In this document: positions 33,221 through 42,480 of the stretch, piece by piece
How the letters are laid out: each line of letters starts with the position of its first letter
How positions within the stretch are numbered: the first letter of the stretch is position 1
Assembly (NCBI GenBank): GCA_034717695.1
Contig: JAYELS010000068.1
Location: forward strand, 1 to 64,000
Direction: 5' to 3'
Length of the DNA stretch: 64,000 nucleotides
Source: NAT127 sp034717695
GTDB taxonomy: Bacteria > Pseudomonadota > Gammaproteobacteria > Pseudomonadales > Porticoccaceae
Program-made: the position numbers and the translations under genes
The notes under the pieces: model-generated
Told to the model about the DNA's origin: nothing
What the model saw: only the letters and a program-made list of their open reading frames with translations
Databases searched by the model: none

Positions 33221-33660
33221 GCGTGCTGCTCAATCTGGTCGATCACCCGGTCGTACCACTGGCGGCGCAGGCGCCCCAGCACATAGCCGACGATGCCCGC
33301 CAGCAGGCCCAGTACGGTGGTGTCGAAGGCCACCGTCATGGCGGTGGCGAGGATGTCGAGATTGCCCTGGCCGAGGGCGCTGAGCCCGGGACCTAAGGGT
33401 ATCAGCGTGCCCATCAGCCCCAGCATGGGACCGATGCGGGTCAGCACATCAGCGCGCTGGATACGACCCCGGCCCAGCCGCGATACAGTCTCGACCGTCG
33501 CTGTTGCCGCCAGCCGGGGCAGGGTGATCAAGCGCTCGCTGATGGCCACGCCGCTGTCCCAGATAACCAGCGCCACCACCGCAAAGAGGGCGGCAATCAC
33601 CGGTTGCAGCAGCCCGTTCACCAGTGGGTGCATAAGGGCGATCAATCCGGAATCAAACAT
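33214..33660 (-). CDS. MotA/TolQ/ExbB-family proton channel protein
   Basis: 148 aa. Hydrophobic segments at about 18-36, 83-105 and 115-135. The core IGPMLGLMGTLIPLGPGLSA and AFDTTVLGLLAG has the conserved Thr residues of ExbB/TolQ pore helices. Shorter than ExbB (about 240 aa), like the compact members found with CobN-type proteins. The start at 33660 has AAAGGAG upstream and overlaps the CobN-like stop by 8 bases. With DUF2149 it probably forms an inner-membrane ion-driven motor serving the periplasmic CobN-like protein. Confidence 0.88.
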   Translation of the reverse strand: MFDSGLIALMHPLVNGLLQPVIAALFAVVALVIWDSGVAISERLITLPRLAATATVETVSRLGRGRIQRADVLTRIGPMLGLMGTLIPLGPGLSALGQGNLDILATAMTVAFDTTVLGLLAGIVGYVLGRLRRQWYDRVIDQIEQHAP

Positions 33661-36600
33661 GCTTTTCTCCTTTTCGCTGGTTGCGAGGGGTTGAGTGACG
33701 CAGGCCCGCAGCGACACCGGCAATCAGTAACAGCGCCAGTACCAGCAGCAACCACAGGCGCGACGGCGACGGCTCGTTACCCGGATTTTCAGTTATGTCG
33801 GCAGACGCCTCGGCAGTGCTGTTTGCCAGCGGGTCAGTGGATGCCTCTGAATCTTGCTCAGAGGCGTCCTTTTGTTGGTCAGAGACATCGCTCAATTCGC
33901 TGATGGTGGAAACCGCAGCGCTGTCCGGGCGCCGGGGCGCACCCTGGGCATCGGCTATGGCCTGCTGTAACGCGGCGCGCAGGTCGGGTGAGAGTTGCGG
34001 TTGAATCCACTCCAGCATGGGGTGCTCGGGGCTGGTGTGGCCACTGCCGGGCAGGCCATTTTGAGCCACCAGGGTGGCGAATTCGGCAGCGCGCTGCGCG
34101 AGGGTTTCGGGGCTGGCCTCCCAAAAGCCCTTGTGGGCGGCCACCAGCATGACGGCGAGCATATTGGCCTTGACGTGGGCGTTGTTGCCCTCAGCGAGAA
34201 ACTCGTCGAGGCCAAGGTTGTGCTTATCGTCGAAATACACGGCATTGACCTCATCCCAGGCCCAGGAGCGCACGATATCCGGATTGGTCACCTGCCAGCC
34301 CCACAGGTATTCAAGGAATTCGCTGCCCATGGTGCGCGCCCCGGCATAGCCGTGGGCCATCAGGGGTTTGATCCAGGCGGGGTTGAGATAGCGGCCGCGC
34401 AGCTCGCTGAGCAAGGCGGTTTGCAGGCGCTCGATATGGGCGTCGCCGGGATTGGCATGGTTGATCACCCGATTGTCAGGCACTTCGCCGGAGAGATTTT
34501 CCACGGCGAGGCTGAGGCCGCCCAGATAATCAAAGGCATCGTTGTTATCCAGCAAGCCATAGAGATTGCTGGCGCGACCCAGATAGGTGCGCTGTACCGA
34601 CTTGAGGCGCGTTTCAAAACCCTGGTGGAGCGGTTTGCCGTGGCTCTGGTCGCCGTAGGCATGACCGAGGCGCTGCACATAGGTGCTGGCCAATGCTTCG
34701 CGCTCGCTCCAGGCGCCCGAGCGCTCGACAAGACGGTTGATGCCGGCGCCATAGCTGCCGGGGGCATCGCCGTAAACGCGGAAAATGGCCTCCCTGCCGG
34801 CTTGGGCGGCATCCTCACCGGCTGCCAGGGCCGCCCGTGCATCCGTCACCCAGGCTTCAGCAATCCGGTTGCGGGCAAGAGGTTCATCACCATCTCTGGC
34901 CATTCCTGCGACCGGCTCCAGCGCGGCGGCAAGGGCGGGTTTGAGGGCCGGATAATCCCGGGCAATGGTGGTGGCGGAACCCTGCAAGGCGAGCCGCACG
35001 CCTTTGTCGAGCCACAGCAGCAACTCACCGTAGAGGTCGCGGAATAGCCCGGAGGTGGTGAACACCGTATCGCGCCGCACCCGGTTTTTATCCAGCGGCA
35101 ATCGTTCCAGACCCTCGACAATCCCCCGGCTGTTCCACAGCGGGCGCACGCCCAGCATGTCGAGGCCAAAGGCCACCACCGCGCCTTCGTCGCGCACGGT
35201 ATCCGAGGCCCACAGGACGATTGCCTCACTGCCTCTCGCCTCGCCGTCCTTGCTGCGGGCTTCGCTGGCGAGCATAACACCCAGGTCGTAGCCCACCCGG
35301 GTAGGTAGCAGGCTGCCGTTGAGGCCGTGGAAATTGCGCCCGGTGGGCAGAACCTCCGGACTGCGGATCGGGTCATTGCCCTTGCCGGGCGCCACAAAGC
35401 GGCCATCCAGCGCGGCAAACAGCGCCTCCAACTCACGCTGCGGGGAGACGCTCAGATCCTTGCGCCAGGTGGGGTCGCCAGGGCCATCGGTGGCCATGGA
35501 GGTGAGCATGGTCGCGACAGCCTGCTCGCTCCAGTCGCGGCCAAAGACGTGCAATCCTTCCGGCATAAAGGCTTCCTGTAGCTGGGTCAGATAGTGGCCA
35601 ACCTCATGCACCAGCAAATCATTGGCCACCTGATCGAGGCTGATGCTGTCGATGCCCTGCTCAGCGGCGATCTCGCCTTCCAGCTCGTCCTCAAGGTTGA
35701 GGGCGGCGAGCTTCTCGCGGATCAGGATAATCGCCTGGTGCTGGGCCGGGCTGTCCTTGCGCGGGCTGGCCTCATAGCTTTCCACCAGCTGACGCAATTG
35801 CAGCAGTTCGTCGTAGAGCGGTGTGGTGCGCAGCGGTGGCGTAAGGTGGTCGATGATCACTGCCAAGCCGCGCCGCTTGGCCTGCAATCCCTCGCCTACG
35901 CCATCGACAATATAGGGGTAAATACCCGGAATATCGCCAGCGATGAGCGACGGGTAGTCATCTTCGGTCAGACCGAGGGCGCGGCCTGGCAGGAACTCAT
36001 AGGTGGAGTGACGGCCCAGGTGCACCAGGGCATTGGCGCCAAATTCGCTATGCAGGTAGCGGTAAAACGCCAGGTACTGGTGGGGTGGCGGAAAGGTCAG
36101 GTTGGCATGCAGCAGCTCCTCGTCCACATCCCAGCCGCGGGGAGGCTGCGGACCGATAAAGATGTTGCCAAAGCGGATGCCCGGCACCAGCAGCCGGTCG
36201 CCATCGGTCATCACCCAGCCGGGCGGCTCGCCCCAGCCATCAAGGCCTGGGACGCCACTGTCGCGTAGCGCCTTGGCAAGGCTGTCAATTTTGCCGTTGT
36301 CGGCGCCGGATTCAGGTTCAGAGGTAGAGGCAGCAACCTCATCCGGCTCTGCGAGGGATGCACCGAGGGCCTCTTGCAACTGGGTCAGCAGGTCCATGGC
36401 GCGCCGGGTGGCGGGGTGGCGCGAGCCTTCGAGCATATGGTTGAGGTCGGCTACGGCGCTGTCGAGCAACTCGCGACCGGCCTCGCGCTGGTTGAGATCA
36501 ATGGCCTGACGCACCCGCGCCACCAGCAACGCTACCGGGCCGTGGCTCACTCCGGCGCGGGCGGTGTCCGGCAGGGTATCAAACCAGGCGCGGTAATCGC

Positions 36601-38134
36601 TGTTGCCGAGGCTGGCGATATGGGGGGCCATGTCGCGCAGGGCCTTGCCGTTTTCGGGCAGGTTGATACCGCGGGCCTGGATCAGTTCCAGCAGCGCTGC
36701 GGGGCTGTCTGGCAGCTCGCCAGTGTTGTAGCCCTGCGCCTTGAGCTGGCCGAGCAGGTGCCACAGGGAGGCGGGCACGTCGAGGTTGTCGGCGCCGATG
36801 TTGTGGCGTCCGGGGGGGTGGTTGTAGTAAATCAGCGCCACTTTTTTGTCGTGATTGGGCAGGGTGGCGAGGCGCTGCCAGTTGTCGATACGCGCCGTCA
36901 GCCGCGCCACCTGGGTGGGGATGGGGCGCGATACGCTGAGACGCAGGCCGGTCAGCGGGTCGAGGGTGGGCGCTTGCGCGGCGGCGACCACAAGGGGCTG
37001 GCTGGCGCCCTGGAATTCCGGCATGCCGACCCGGTAGTGCACTTCATCCACCGCAACGCCCTCGCTCGACAGGCGCCATTCCCCCTCTGTGCTGCCCAGG
37101 CGCATGGCGGTGAATACCGGCACGTCGAGGCGTTCGAGGGCCTCCGTCGCCTTGACCCAGCCCTCGCCGCCGCCCACGACAAACCCCTGAAGGCTGACTA
37201 CCCCGGCCAGGCGCGCTGGAGCCACGGTGGCGGCCAGGTTGTCGAGGGCGTCGAGACTGGCATCACCCCAGCGCGCGAGCATGGCGAAACACTGGATATT
37301 GCGGCTCTCCAGCTGTTGGCAAATGCTGTCGAGCAGGTCGCGTTCACCGCTGCGATCGCCGGTATTGGTGTCGAGAATGGCCACCACTGGCCTGTCATCC
37401 CGCAGTTTCAGGGCGTCACGCAGCTTGAAATCGGCGCTCAGTTTGGCGCCAGTGGCAACCTCTTCACCGTTGCGGTAGTAGCGCAGCGCTGCCTGGTGCA
37501 GAGCGGGTTCCACGCTCAGCTCAACACCGGCCTGGGCGGCCAGCCAGGCGAGCAGGCGCGCCATGTTTTCACTGCCGCGCCCGTTCCAGTAGGCGTGGGC
37601 GGCCAGCCAGCCCTGCTGTTGCGCAAAGCGCTGTTGCAGCTGGCGGTAGTGCTGGGCCGGATCGGTGTCGCCATCGGGGTTGGCGGTGAGGGCATCGAGG
37701 GCAGGTTTGGCGAGATCTGCCAGAGGTGCCTTGCCATCGATCCGGGTGAGGGCGAGTAATGCGCGATCGCTGTTGAGCGCGACAATGGGCACTGTTGGCT
37801 TGAGGCTCGCGGCCAGACGTTTCAAGCGCGGCGTCAGGCTGTCACCGAACACTGCGCCGAGCAGGATGGCATCGGCACTCCGGGCGAGGTCGCGCAGTTC
37901 ATTGTCCTCCATGGTTTCGACCTGGAGACTGCTGCGCAACACCAGGCGGTGGCCCGGGTGGCGCTGATCAAACAGCGCCGCTCCTGCCGCCAGTTCGGCG
38001 GCTGAGGCATCCGACACTACCGCAAACAGGGTCGCGGCGCGTGCGCTGGTGGCAAGCAGCGGCAGGCTGAAGAGGATCAACAGCCAGATCAGTGCGACCC
38101 TGATTGCTCGGCAACGAATGAGGGATGAAGTCAT
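33653..38134 (-). CDS. Exported, membrane-anchored CobN/BchH-type metal chelatase
   Basis: 1493 aa. CobN/magnesium-chelatase H family: LVHLGRHSTYEFLPGRALGL, HEVGHYLTQLQEAFMPEGLHVFGR and RNFHGLNGSLLPTRVG are typical of the large chelatase subunit. Unlike cytoplasmic CobN (about 1250-1300 aa) it has a signal peptide (1-33, hydrophobic WLLILFSLPLLAT, cut near SARA-AT) and a C-terminal helix (LWLLLVLALLLIAGVAAG) followed by a basic tail, so the body should face the periplasm. No CobS/CobT or ChlI/ChlD ATPase gene is in the operon. It is followed by ExbB-like and DUF2149 genes and preceded by btuF. It may insert or remove cobalt (or iron) in a tetrapyrrole; direction and substrate are open. HmuS of Bacteroidetes heme loci is a possible relative. 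Confidence 0.85.
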   Translation of the reverse strand: MTSSLIRCRAIRVALIWLLILFSLPLLATSARAATLFAVVSDASAAELAAGAALFDQRHPGHRLVLRSSLQVETMEDNELRDLARSADAILLGAVFGDSLTPRLKRLAASLKPTVPIVALNSDRALLALTRIDGKAPLADLAKPALDALTANPDGDTDPAQHYRQLQQRFAQQQGWLAAHAYWNGRGSENMARLLAWLAAQAGVELSVEPALHQAALRYYRNGEEVATGAKLSADFKLRDALKLRDDRPVVAILDTNTGDRSGERDLLDSICQQLESRNIQCFAMLARWGDASLDALDNLAATVAPARLAGVVSLQGFVVGGGEGWVKATEALERLDVPVFTAMRLGSTEGEWRLSSEGVAVDEVHYRVGMPEFQGASQPLVVAAAQAPTLDPLTGLRLSVSRPIPTQVARLTARIDNWQRLATLPNHDKKVALIYYNHPPGRHNIGADNLDVPASLWHLLGQLKAQGYNTGELPDSPAALLELIQARGINLPENGKALRDMAPHIASLGNSDYRAWFDTLPDTARAGVSHGPVALLVARVRQAIDLNQREAGRELLDSAVADLNHMLEGSRHPATRRAMDLLTQLQEALGASLAEPDEVAASTSEPESGADNGKIDSLAKALRDSGVPGLDGWGEPPGWVMTDGDRLLVPGIRFGNIFIGPQPPRGWDVDEELLHANLTFPPPHQYLAFYRYLHSEFGANALVHLGRHSTYEFLPGRALGLTEDDYPSLIAGDIPGIYPYIVDGVGEGLQAKRRGLAVIIDHLTPPLRTTPLYDELLQLRQLVESYEASPRKDSPAQHQAIILIREKLAALNLEDELEGEIAAEQGIDSISLDQVANDLLVHEVGHYLTQLQEAFMPEGLHVFGRDWSEQAVATMLTSMATDGPGDPTWRKDLSVSPQRELEALFAALDGRFVAPGKGNDPIRSPEVLPTGRNFHGLNGSLLPTRVGYDLGVMLASEARSKDGEARGSEAIVLWASDTVRDEGAVVAFGLDMLGVRPLWNSRGIVEGLERLPLDKNRVRRDTVFTTSGLFRDLYGELLLWLDKGVRLALQGSATTIARDYPALKPALAAALEPVAGMARDGDEPLARNRIAEAWVTDARAALAAGEDAAQAGREAIFRVYGDAPGSYGAGINRLVERSGAWSEREALASTYVQRLGHAYGDQSHGKPLHQGFETRLKSVQRTYLGRASNLYGLLDNNDAFDYLGGLSLAVENLSGEVPDNRVINHANPGDAHIERLQTALLSELRGRYLNPAWIKPLMAHGYAGARTMGSEFLEYLWGWQVTNPDIVRSWAWDEVNAVYFDDKHNLGLDEFLAEGNNAHVKANMLAVMLVAAHKGFWEASPETLAQRAAEFATLVAQNGLPGSGHTSPEHPMLEWIQPQLSPDLRAALQQAIADAQGAPRRPDSAAVSTISELSDVSDQQKDASEQDSEASTDPLANSTAEASADITENPGNEPSPSRLWLLLVLALLLIAGVAAGLRHSTPRNQRKGEKHV

Positions 38135-38149
38135 GGTTGAGCCTCCTGG

Positions 38150-39073
38150 CTACTGATCGATACTGGATGGGGTTTGACGAGCTTGATCGAGGTATTGGCA
38201 CATCAGTGCTGCGCCGTCGAGGATGCGGGTGGAATGGCGTTGCAGCAGGCTGGGTGGGATAAAATACAGCTGGCCATTTTGTGCCGCTTTGAGGCTCGGC
38301 CACTGGCGCCATGCGTCCACCCAGTCGGGGCGCTCCTCCCCCATGCCGCTGGCGATGATCACGTCCGGATCGGCGCGCAAGACGGTTTCGGTATTGACCA
38401 CCGGCATGCGCGGACCGGCATCGGCAAAAATATTGACGCCGCTGCACAGGCGGATCACATCGGCGATCAGGTGTCCGTCGTTGATGGTCAGCAGGGGCTG
38501 GTTCCACACCTGGTAAAACACTGAAACAGCCTCTGCACTGGCGTAGCGGGCGCGCAGCTTTTGGTAGCGCTCGCGGAAGGCGTCAGCCGCCGCCAACCCC
38601 TCATCGGCGCGACCGGCAAGGATGCCAAAATCCCGCAGGTTGTCGGCAATATCCTCAAAGGTGCGGGCTTCGGTGACGTAGACCGGCAGCCCGAGGCTTT
38701 TGAGGTGGTTGATAACGTCGATGCCGTTGCCGCTGTCCCAGGCGATCACCAGGTCAGGGTTCATGGCCACCAGGCTTTCGCGGTTGATCTTGGTGAAGGT
38801 GCCGATGCGGGGAATCGCCAGGGCGTCCTCGGGATAGTCGCTGTAGCTGACGGTGGCGACGATATGCCCGCCAGCCCCCACCGCAAACAGCGATTCGGTG
38901 ATATTGGGGGCGAGGCTGACGATGCGGCGGGCGGGTTTGTCGAGCACCAGGGTGTCGCCGAGATTGTCTACCAGGCGGATTTCGCCCTCTTCTGTAGCAG
39001 TGGCGAAGGCCGGGGCGGCGAGGCTGAAAAGCACCATTAGAATTGCCAGGGATGTCGGGGAGCAGGTTTTCAT
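38150..39073 (-). CDS. btuF: Periplasmic cobalamin-binding protein, BtuF-like
   Basis: 307 aa. Signal peptide at about 1-24 (LAILMVLFSLAAPAFA), then a class-III solute-binding fold with RIVSLAPNITESLFAVGAG and NPDLVIAW, the BtuF/FhuD pattern. The ATG overlaps the cobD stop (ATGA). btuC and btuD are not in the window, so BtuF must either use distant permease genes or hand its ligand to the neighbouring periplasmic CobN-like protein. The longer upstream frame is cobD antisense-free overlap and is not used. Confidence 0.88.
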   Translation of the reverse strand: MKTCSPTSLAILMVLFSLAAPAFATATEEGEIRLVDNLGDTLVLDKPARRIVSLAPNITESLFAVGAGGHIVATVSYSDYPEDALAIPRIGTFTKINRESLVAMNPDLVIAWDSGNGIDVINHLKSLGLPVYVTEARTFEDIADNLRDFGILAGRADEGLAAADAFRERYQKLRARYASAEAVSVFYQVWNQPLLTINDGHLIADVIRLCSGVNIFADAGPRMPVVNTETVLRADPDVIIASGMGEERPDWVDAWRQWPSLKAAQNGQLYFIPPSLLQRHSTRILDGAALMCQYLDQARQTPSSIDQ

Positions 39074-40122
39074 TCCGTGTCGTCCTTTAGGAATTGAAGA
39101 ATATCCAGTGTCCGCTGTTGTTGAACGCTGCTGGGCAGTCCCATACGCAGCAGGCCGCGCCGGACGTTCGGTCCTACCAAACGCAGCAGCAGGCCGCGCT
39201 GTGCTGCCGCGCGGTACAGCCGCTGCGCTCGCTGCCAGTCCAGTTCGGCGCTGATAAAGTGGGCGGCGCGCTGCCAGGGCAAGTCGGGCAACAGTGCCTG
39301 CACGGCCGCCAGCCATTGGCGGGATTGAAGATCCAGGCGCTGGCGCTGTTGCTGCTGCCAGGCGCGATCCGCCAGGGCGCGGCTGCCGATCCAGCGCGCC
39401 GGGTGACTGACGCTCCAGGGATTCATGCCGCTGCCAAGTTGCTGGATCAGGGCAGGGTCAGCCACCACAAACCCCAGCCGCAGCCCGGCGAGGCCAAAAA
39501 ACTTGCCGACAGAGCGCAGCACCACCACACCGGCGGGGCGCTGCGGGATCAGGCTCTGCTGCGGGTGTGGGTCCATAAAGGCTTCGTCCACCACCAGCAG
39601 GCCGCCCCGGCGGGTCAGCAGTGTGGCGAGGTTTTCCAGCACCGGCCTGTGGATCAACGCAGTGGTGGGGTTGTTGGGGTTGATGACCACCGCGTGGGTG
39701 ACGGTTCCGGCATTCACCAGCTGGTGCAGATGGTGAATATCCCGGTAACTTACGGCGCTGTGCCCCGCCAGTTGCCATGCGTGGTGGTGTTCCCGATAGC
39801 CCCACAGCGGCAAGGCCACGCTTGCCGCCGCCAATAGACTGGGCAACTGGCGAATGGCGTACTGGGAACCGGGTACGGCCAGCAGCGTATCGGGTGTACA
39901 GCGGTAATAATCGGCAGCGCTGGCGAGCAGGTCATCGTCCTCTTCCGGCAGCCTCTGCCACACCGCCTCCGGCAGTGCAGGCACCGGCCAGCTCCAGGGG
40001 CTGATGCCGGTGGACAGATCAATCCAGTCAGGCAGCGGGATGCCGAATTCGCGGCTGGCGAGCCCGAGTTTGCCGCCGTGGATCAGGGTCATGGGATGGC
40101 TCTCAATTATGTGAGCAGTCAT
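39070..40122 (-). CDS. cobD: L-threonine-O-3-phosphate decarboxylase
   Basis: 350-aa PLP enzyme of the aspartate aminotransferase fold, called CobC in Pseudomonas nomenclature. It supplies (R)-1-amino-2-propanol phosphate for the nucleotide loop. HGGKLGLASREFGIPLPDWI opens the protein; NPNNPTT and SVGKFFGLAGLRLG (Schiff-base Lys) are intact. The start at 40122 overlaps the cbiB stop (ATGA), the habit of this operon; an ATG at 40092 just before the conserved region is an alternative. Confidence 0.92.
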   Translation of the reverse strand: MTAHIIESHPMTLIHGGKLGLASREFGIPLPDWIDLSTGISPWSWPVPALPEAVWQRLPEEDDDLLASAADYYRCTPDTLLAVPGSQYAIRQLPSLLAAASVALPLWGYREHHHAWQLAGHSAVSYRDIHHLHQLVNAGTVTHAVVINPNNPTTALIHRPVLENLATLLTRRGGLLVVDEAFMDPHPQQSLIPQRPAGVVVLRSVGKFFGLAGLRLGFVVADPALIQQLGSGMNPWSVSHPARWIGSRALADRAWQQQQRQRLDLQSRQWLAAVQALLPDLPWQRAAHFISAELDWQRAQRLYRAAAQRGLLLRLVGPNVRRGLLRMGLPSSVQQQRTLDILQFLKDDTE

Positions 40123-41036
40123 GTGAACCACAGCAGCCATTCAACAAGCGCCAGCGTCACCACCCACAGGGCAATGGCGCGCCACAGCAGCCCCAGTGCC
40201 CGCTCAATATCCGCCGGTTGCGCCTCGCGACCACAGCCGAGTATTGGCCGCCACTCCTCACGACCATGGTAGAAAGAAGGTCCACCGAGGAGGATGCCCA
40301 GCGCCCCGGCGCCAGCGGCCATCACCGGTCCGCCATTGGGGCTGGCTGCCTGCGGTGCCTGCTGCTGCCAGCAGCGGATGGCGGCGCGCAGGTTGCCCGC
40401 AAGCCCGTAGGCCAGGGCGCAGAGGCGGGCGGGCAGCCAGTTGAGGGCATCGTCGAGGCGCGCGGCAACGCGACCAAAATGCAGGTAGCGGGCCGAACGA
40501 TAACCCCAGCGGGCATCGAGGGTGTTGGCGAGGCGATAGAGCAACACTCCCGGCGCGCCCGCCAGCGCAAACCAGAACAGCGGCGCCAGCACCGCATCGC
40601 TGCCGTTCTCGAGCACCGATTCCACCGTGGCACGGGTTGCGCCGCTGGCGTCGAGCGCTGCGGTATCGCGGCTGACGATCATGGCGACCGCCCGTCTGGC
40701 GGCATCCAGGTCACCGGCCAGCAAGGGCCTCGCCACCGCCCGGGCGTGTTCCGCCAGGCTGCGGTTGCCGATACACAGGTAGAGAACCAGTACCTCAACG
40801 GCGATCAACAGCGGGTTGTCGAGTGAGGAAAGTAGCTGCCACAGCAACAGGGCGGGGAGCAGCGCCAGTACCAGCCACCCGAGAAGGCCCGCCAGTTGCT
40901 GGCGGGTGGCTCTGTGGGTTTCATGGCGCAACAGGCTTTCCAGCCTTGTCACCAGGCGGCCAAAACCCACCAGCGGGTGCCAGCGGCGCGGCTCACCCAG
41001 CAGGGCGTCGAGGAGCAGGGCCAGCAGGATGGTCAT
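40119..41036 (-). CDS. cbiB: Adenosylcobinamide-phosphate synthase (membrane)
   Basis: 305-aa membrane enzyme (CbiB/CobD) that joins aminopropanol phosphate to adenosylcobyric acid. The conserved opening LLLDALLGEPRRWHPLVGFG, the SRDT and ENGSDAVLAPLFWFALAG blocks, and about five hydrophobic helices are present. ATGA overlaps on both sides. Product goes to CobU. Confidence 0.93.
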   Translation of the reverse strand: MTILLALLLDALLGEPRRWHPLVGFGRLVTRLESLLRHETHRATRQQLAGLLGWLVLALLPALLLWQLLSSLDNPLLIAVEVLVLYLCIGNRSLAEHARAVARPLLAGDLDAARRAVAMIVSRDTAALDASGATRATVESVLENGSDAVLAPLFWFALAGAPGVLLYRLANTLDARWGYRSARYLHFGRVAARLDDALNWLPARLCALAYGLAGNLRAAIRCWQQQAPQAASPNGGPVMAAGAGALGILLGGPSFYHGREEWRPILGCGREAQPADIERALGLLWRAIALWVVTLALVEWLLWFT

Positions 41037-41869
41037 GGCACCAGGCCATTGATAGTTAGCCCCTGGGTTTGAACAAACAGCGCAGTGGCAACCAGCAGGG
41101 CAACTTCGAGCAGTTCCACCAGCGCCCCGGCGCCATCGCCGGTAAAGCCGCCGAGGCGCTGGATCATGGCCCGCCGCCACAGGGCAAATACCGCCACGGC
41201 AACTGCCAGCCACAGGCACAGCAGCAACAGCGGCAGGCACAGGGCTAGCAGCCCCAGCACCAGCAATACCGCCAGGATCAGCCCTGGCCTGGAGGCATTG
41301 CGGGCCAGTCCGTCGCCCATGCCGCCCTCCCGCACATAGGGCAGGCTGACAAAGGCCAGGGGCAGAACCGTGCGGGCCAGCACGGGGATCAGCCACCAAA
41401 AAATACCGGAGGCACCGGTCAGCAGGGTATCCAGCGCCGCCACTTTGACCAGGAGCACCATCACGATGGCGACAACTCCGATGGGGCCGCAGGCCGGGTC
41501 TTTCATGATGGCAAGGGTGCGCGCCCGGTCGCCCATGCCGCCCACCCAGGCATCGGCGCAATCCGCCAGGCCATCGAGGTGGAGAGCGCCGGTGAGGGCC
41601 AGCCATGCGGTCGTGATCAGCGCGGCATTGAGGAGCAGGCTATTGAGCGGCTTGGCATTGAGGAGGAAGTCACCCGGCAACAGCGCCGCCAGTAAAGTGA
41701 GAATCAGCCCGATCACCAGCCCCGCCGCCGGGTACCAATGCAGTGAGCGGCCCAGGGTTGCGGCGCCGACTTCACCACTGGCCCCACCCCTGACACGCAC
41801 CGGGATACGGGTCAACAAACCGAGGGCGATGGCCAGTGCCTGGGCTTCCTGCTTTGCCAGCCTGAACAT
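41033..41869 (-). CDS. cobS: Adenosylcobinamide-GDP ribazoletransferase (cobalamin synthase)
   Basis: 278-aa inner-membrane enzyme (CobS, CobV in Pseudomonas) that joins adenosyl-GDP-cobinamide and alpha-ribazole phosphate. The LHLDGLADCADAWVGG and MKDPACGPIGV signatures are intact; 6-7 helices. The ATG at 41869 overlaps the cobC stop by one base; a TTG one codon earlier is less likely. Confidence 0.93.
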   Translation of the reverse strand: MFRLAKQEAQALAIALGLLTRIPVRVRGGASGEVGAATLGRSLHWYPAAGLVIGLILTLLAALLPGDFLLNAKPLNSLLLNAALITTAWLALTGALHLDGLADCADAWVGGMGDRARTLAIMKDPACGPIGVVAIVMVLLVKVAALDTLLTGASGIFWWLIPVLARTVLPLAFVSLPYVREGGMGDGLARNASRPGLILAVLLVLGLLALCLPLLLLCLWLAVAVAVFALWRRAMIQRLGGFTGDGAGALVELLEVALLVATALFVQTQGLTINGLVP

Positions 41870-42480
41870 CAACCGGCTCCCCCTTGATGCAGGATAAGCT
41901 GGGGGAAATCCCCGTCATCGAGGTGATACACCCGCAGCCGGGTGAGGCCGCCATGGGGAATGCTGAAATGCTGGCTGCTGGTGAGGGGTGCGCCCAGCAG
42001 GTGGCACAGCAGCAGGCGGATGGCGCCGCCGTGCAGAACCAGCAGCAGATGCTCGCCGCGATGGCGGTCCAGCAGTGCCCGCCAGGTGGCGGCGAGGCGA
42101 TCCCGGGCGGCGGTGAGGGGCTCGCCGCCGGGGGGCGTGACGGCGCCGGGGAAACGGTGGTAGTGCTCCAGAGCGTCCGCCTCCTCCCGCCACAGGGCGG
42201 TGATATCGCGGCCCTCCCAGGCGCCGAAGTGAATCTCCCTGAGGCCCGCTTCGATCTGGAATGGCAGGCTCCGCCCAATGGCGAAATGCTCGGCAAACGC
42301 CCGGCAGCGCTGCAGTGGGGAGCTCAGCACCCGCTGCCAGCCCCCGTGGCGTTCGAGGGCGGCGGCCATCTGCCGCCAGCCCTCAGCCGTGAGGGGCGAA
42401 TCGGTGCTGCCGCGAAGGATATCGCCCCCCTCGCAGGCGCCGTGGCGCAGCAGGTCGAGGGTGGTGGGGCTGTCAGTCAC
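41869..42480 (-). CDS. cobC: Alpha-ribazole phosphatase / histidine phosphatase
   Basis: 203 aa. The catalytic LLRHGACEGG holds the phospho-His of the phosphoglycerate mutase superfamily; HFGAWEGRD and LHGGAIR follow. It removes phosphate from alpha-ribazole phosphate or from cobalamin phosphate. The start overlaps the cobT stop by 8 bases. The assignment as CobC rests on the operon. Confidence 0.88.
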   Translation of the reverse strand: MTDSPTTLDLLRHGACEGGDILRGSTDSPLTAEGWRQMAAALERHGGWQRVLSSPLQRCRAFAEHFAIGRSLPFQIEAGLREIHFGAWEGRDITALWREEADALEHYHRFPGAVTPPGGEPLTAARDRLAATWRALLDRHRGEHLLLVLHGGAIRLLLCHLLGAPLTSSQHFSIPHGGLTRLRVYHLDDGDFPQLILHQGGAG

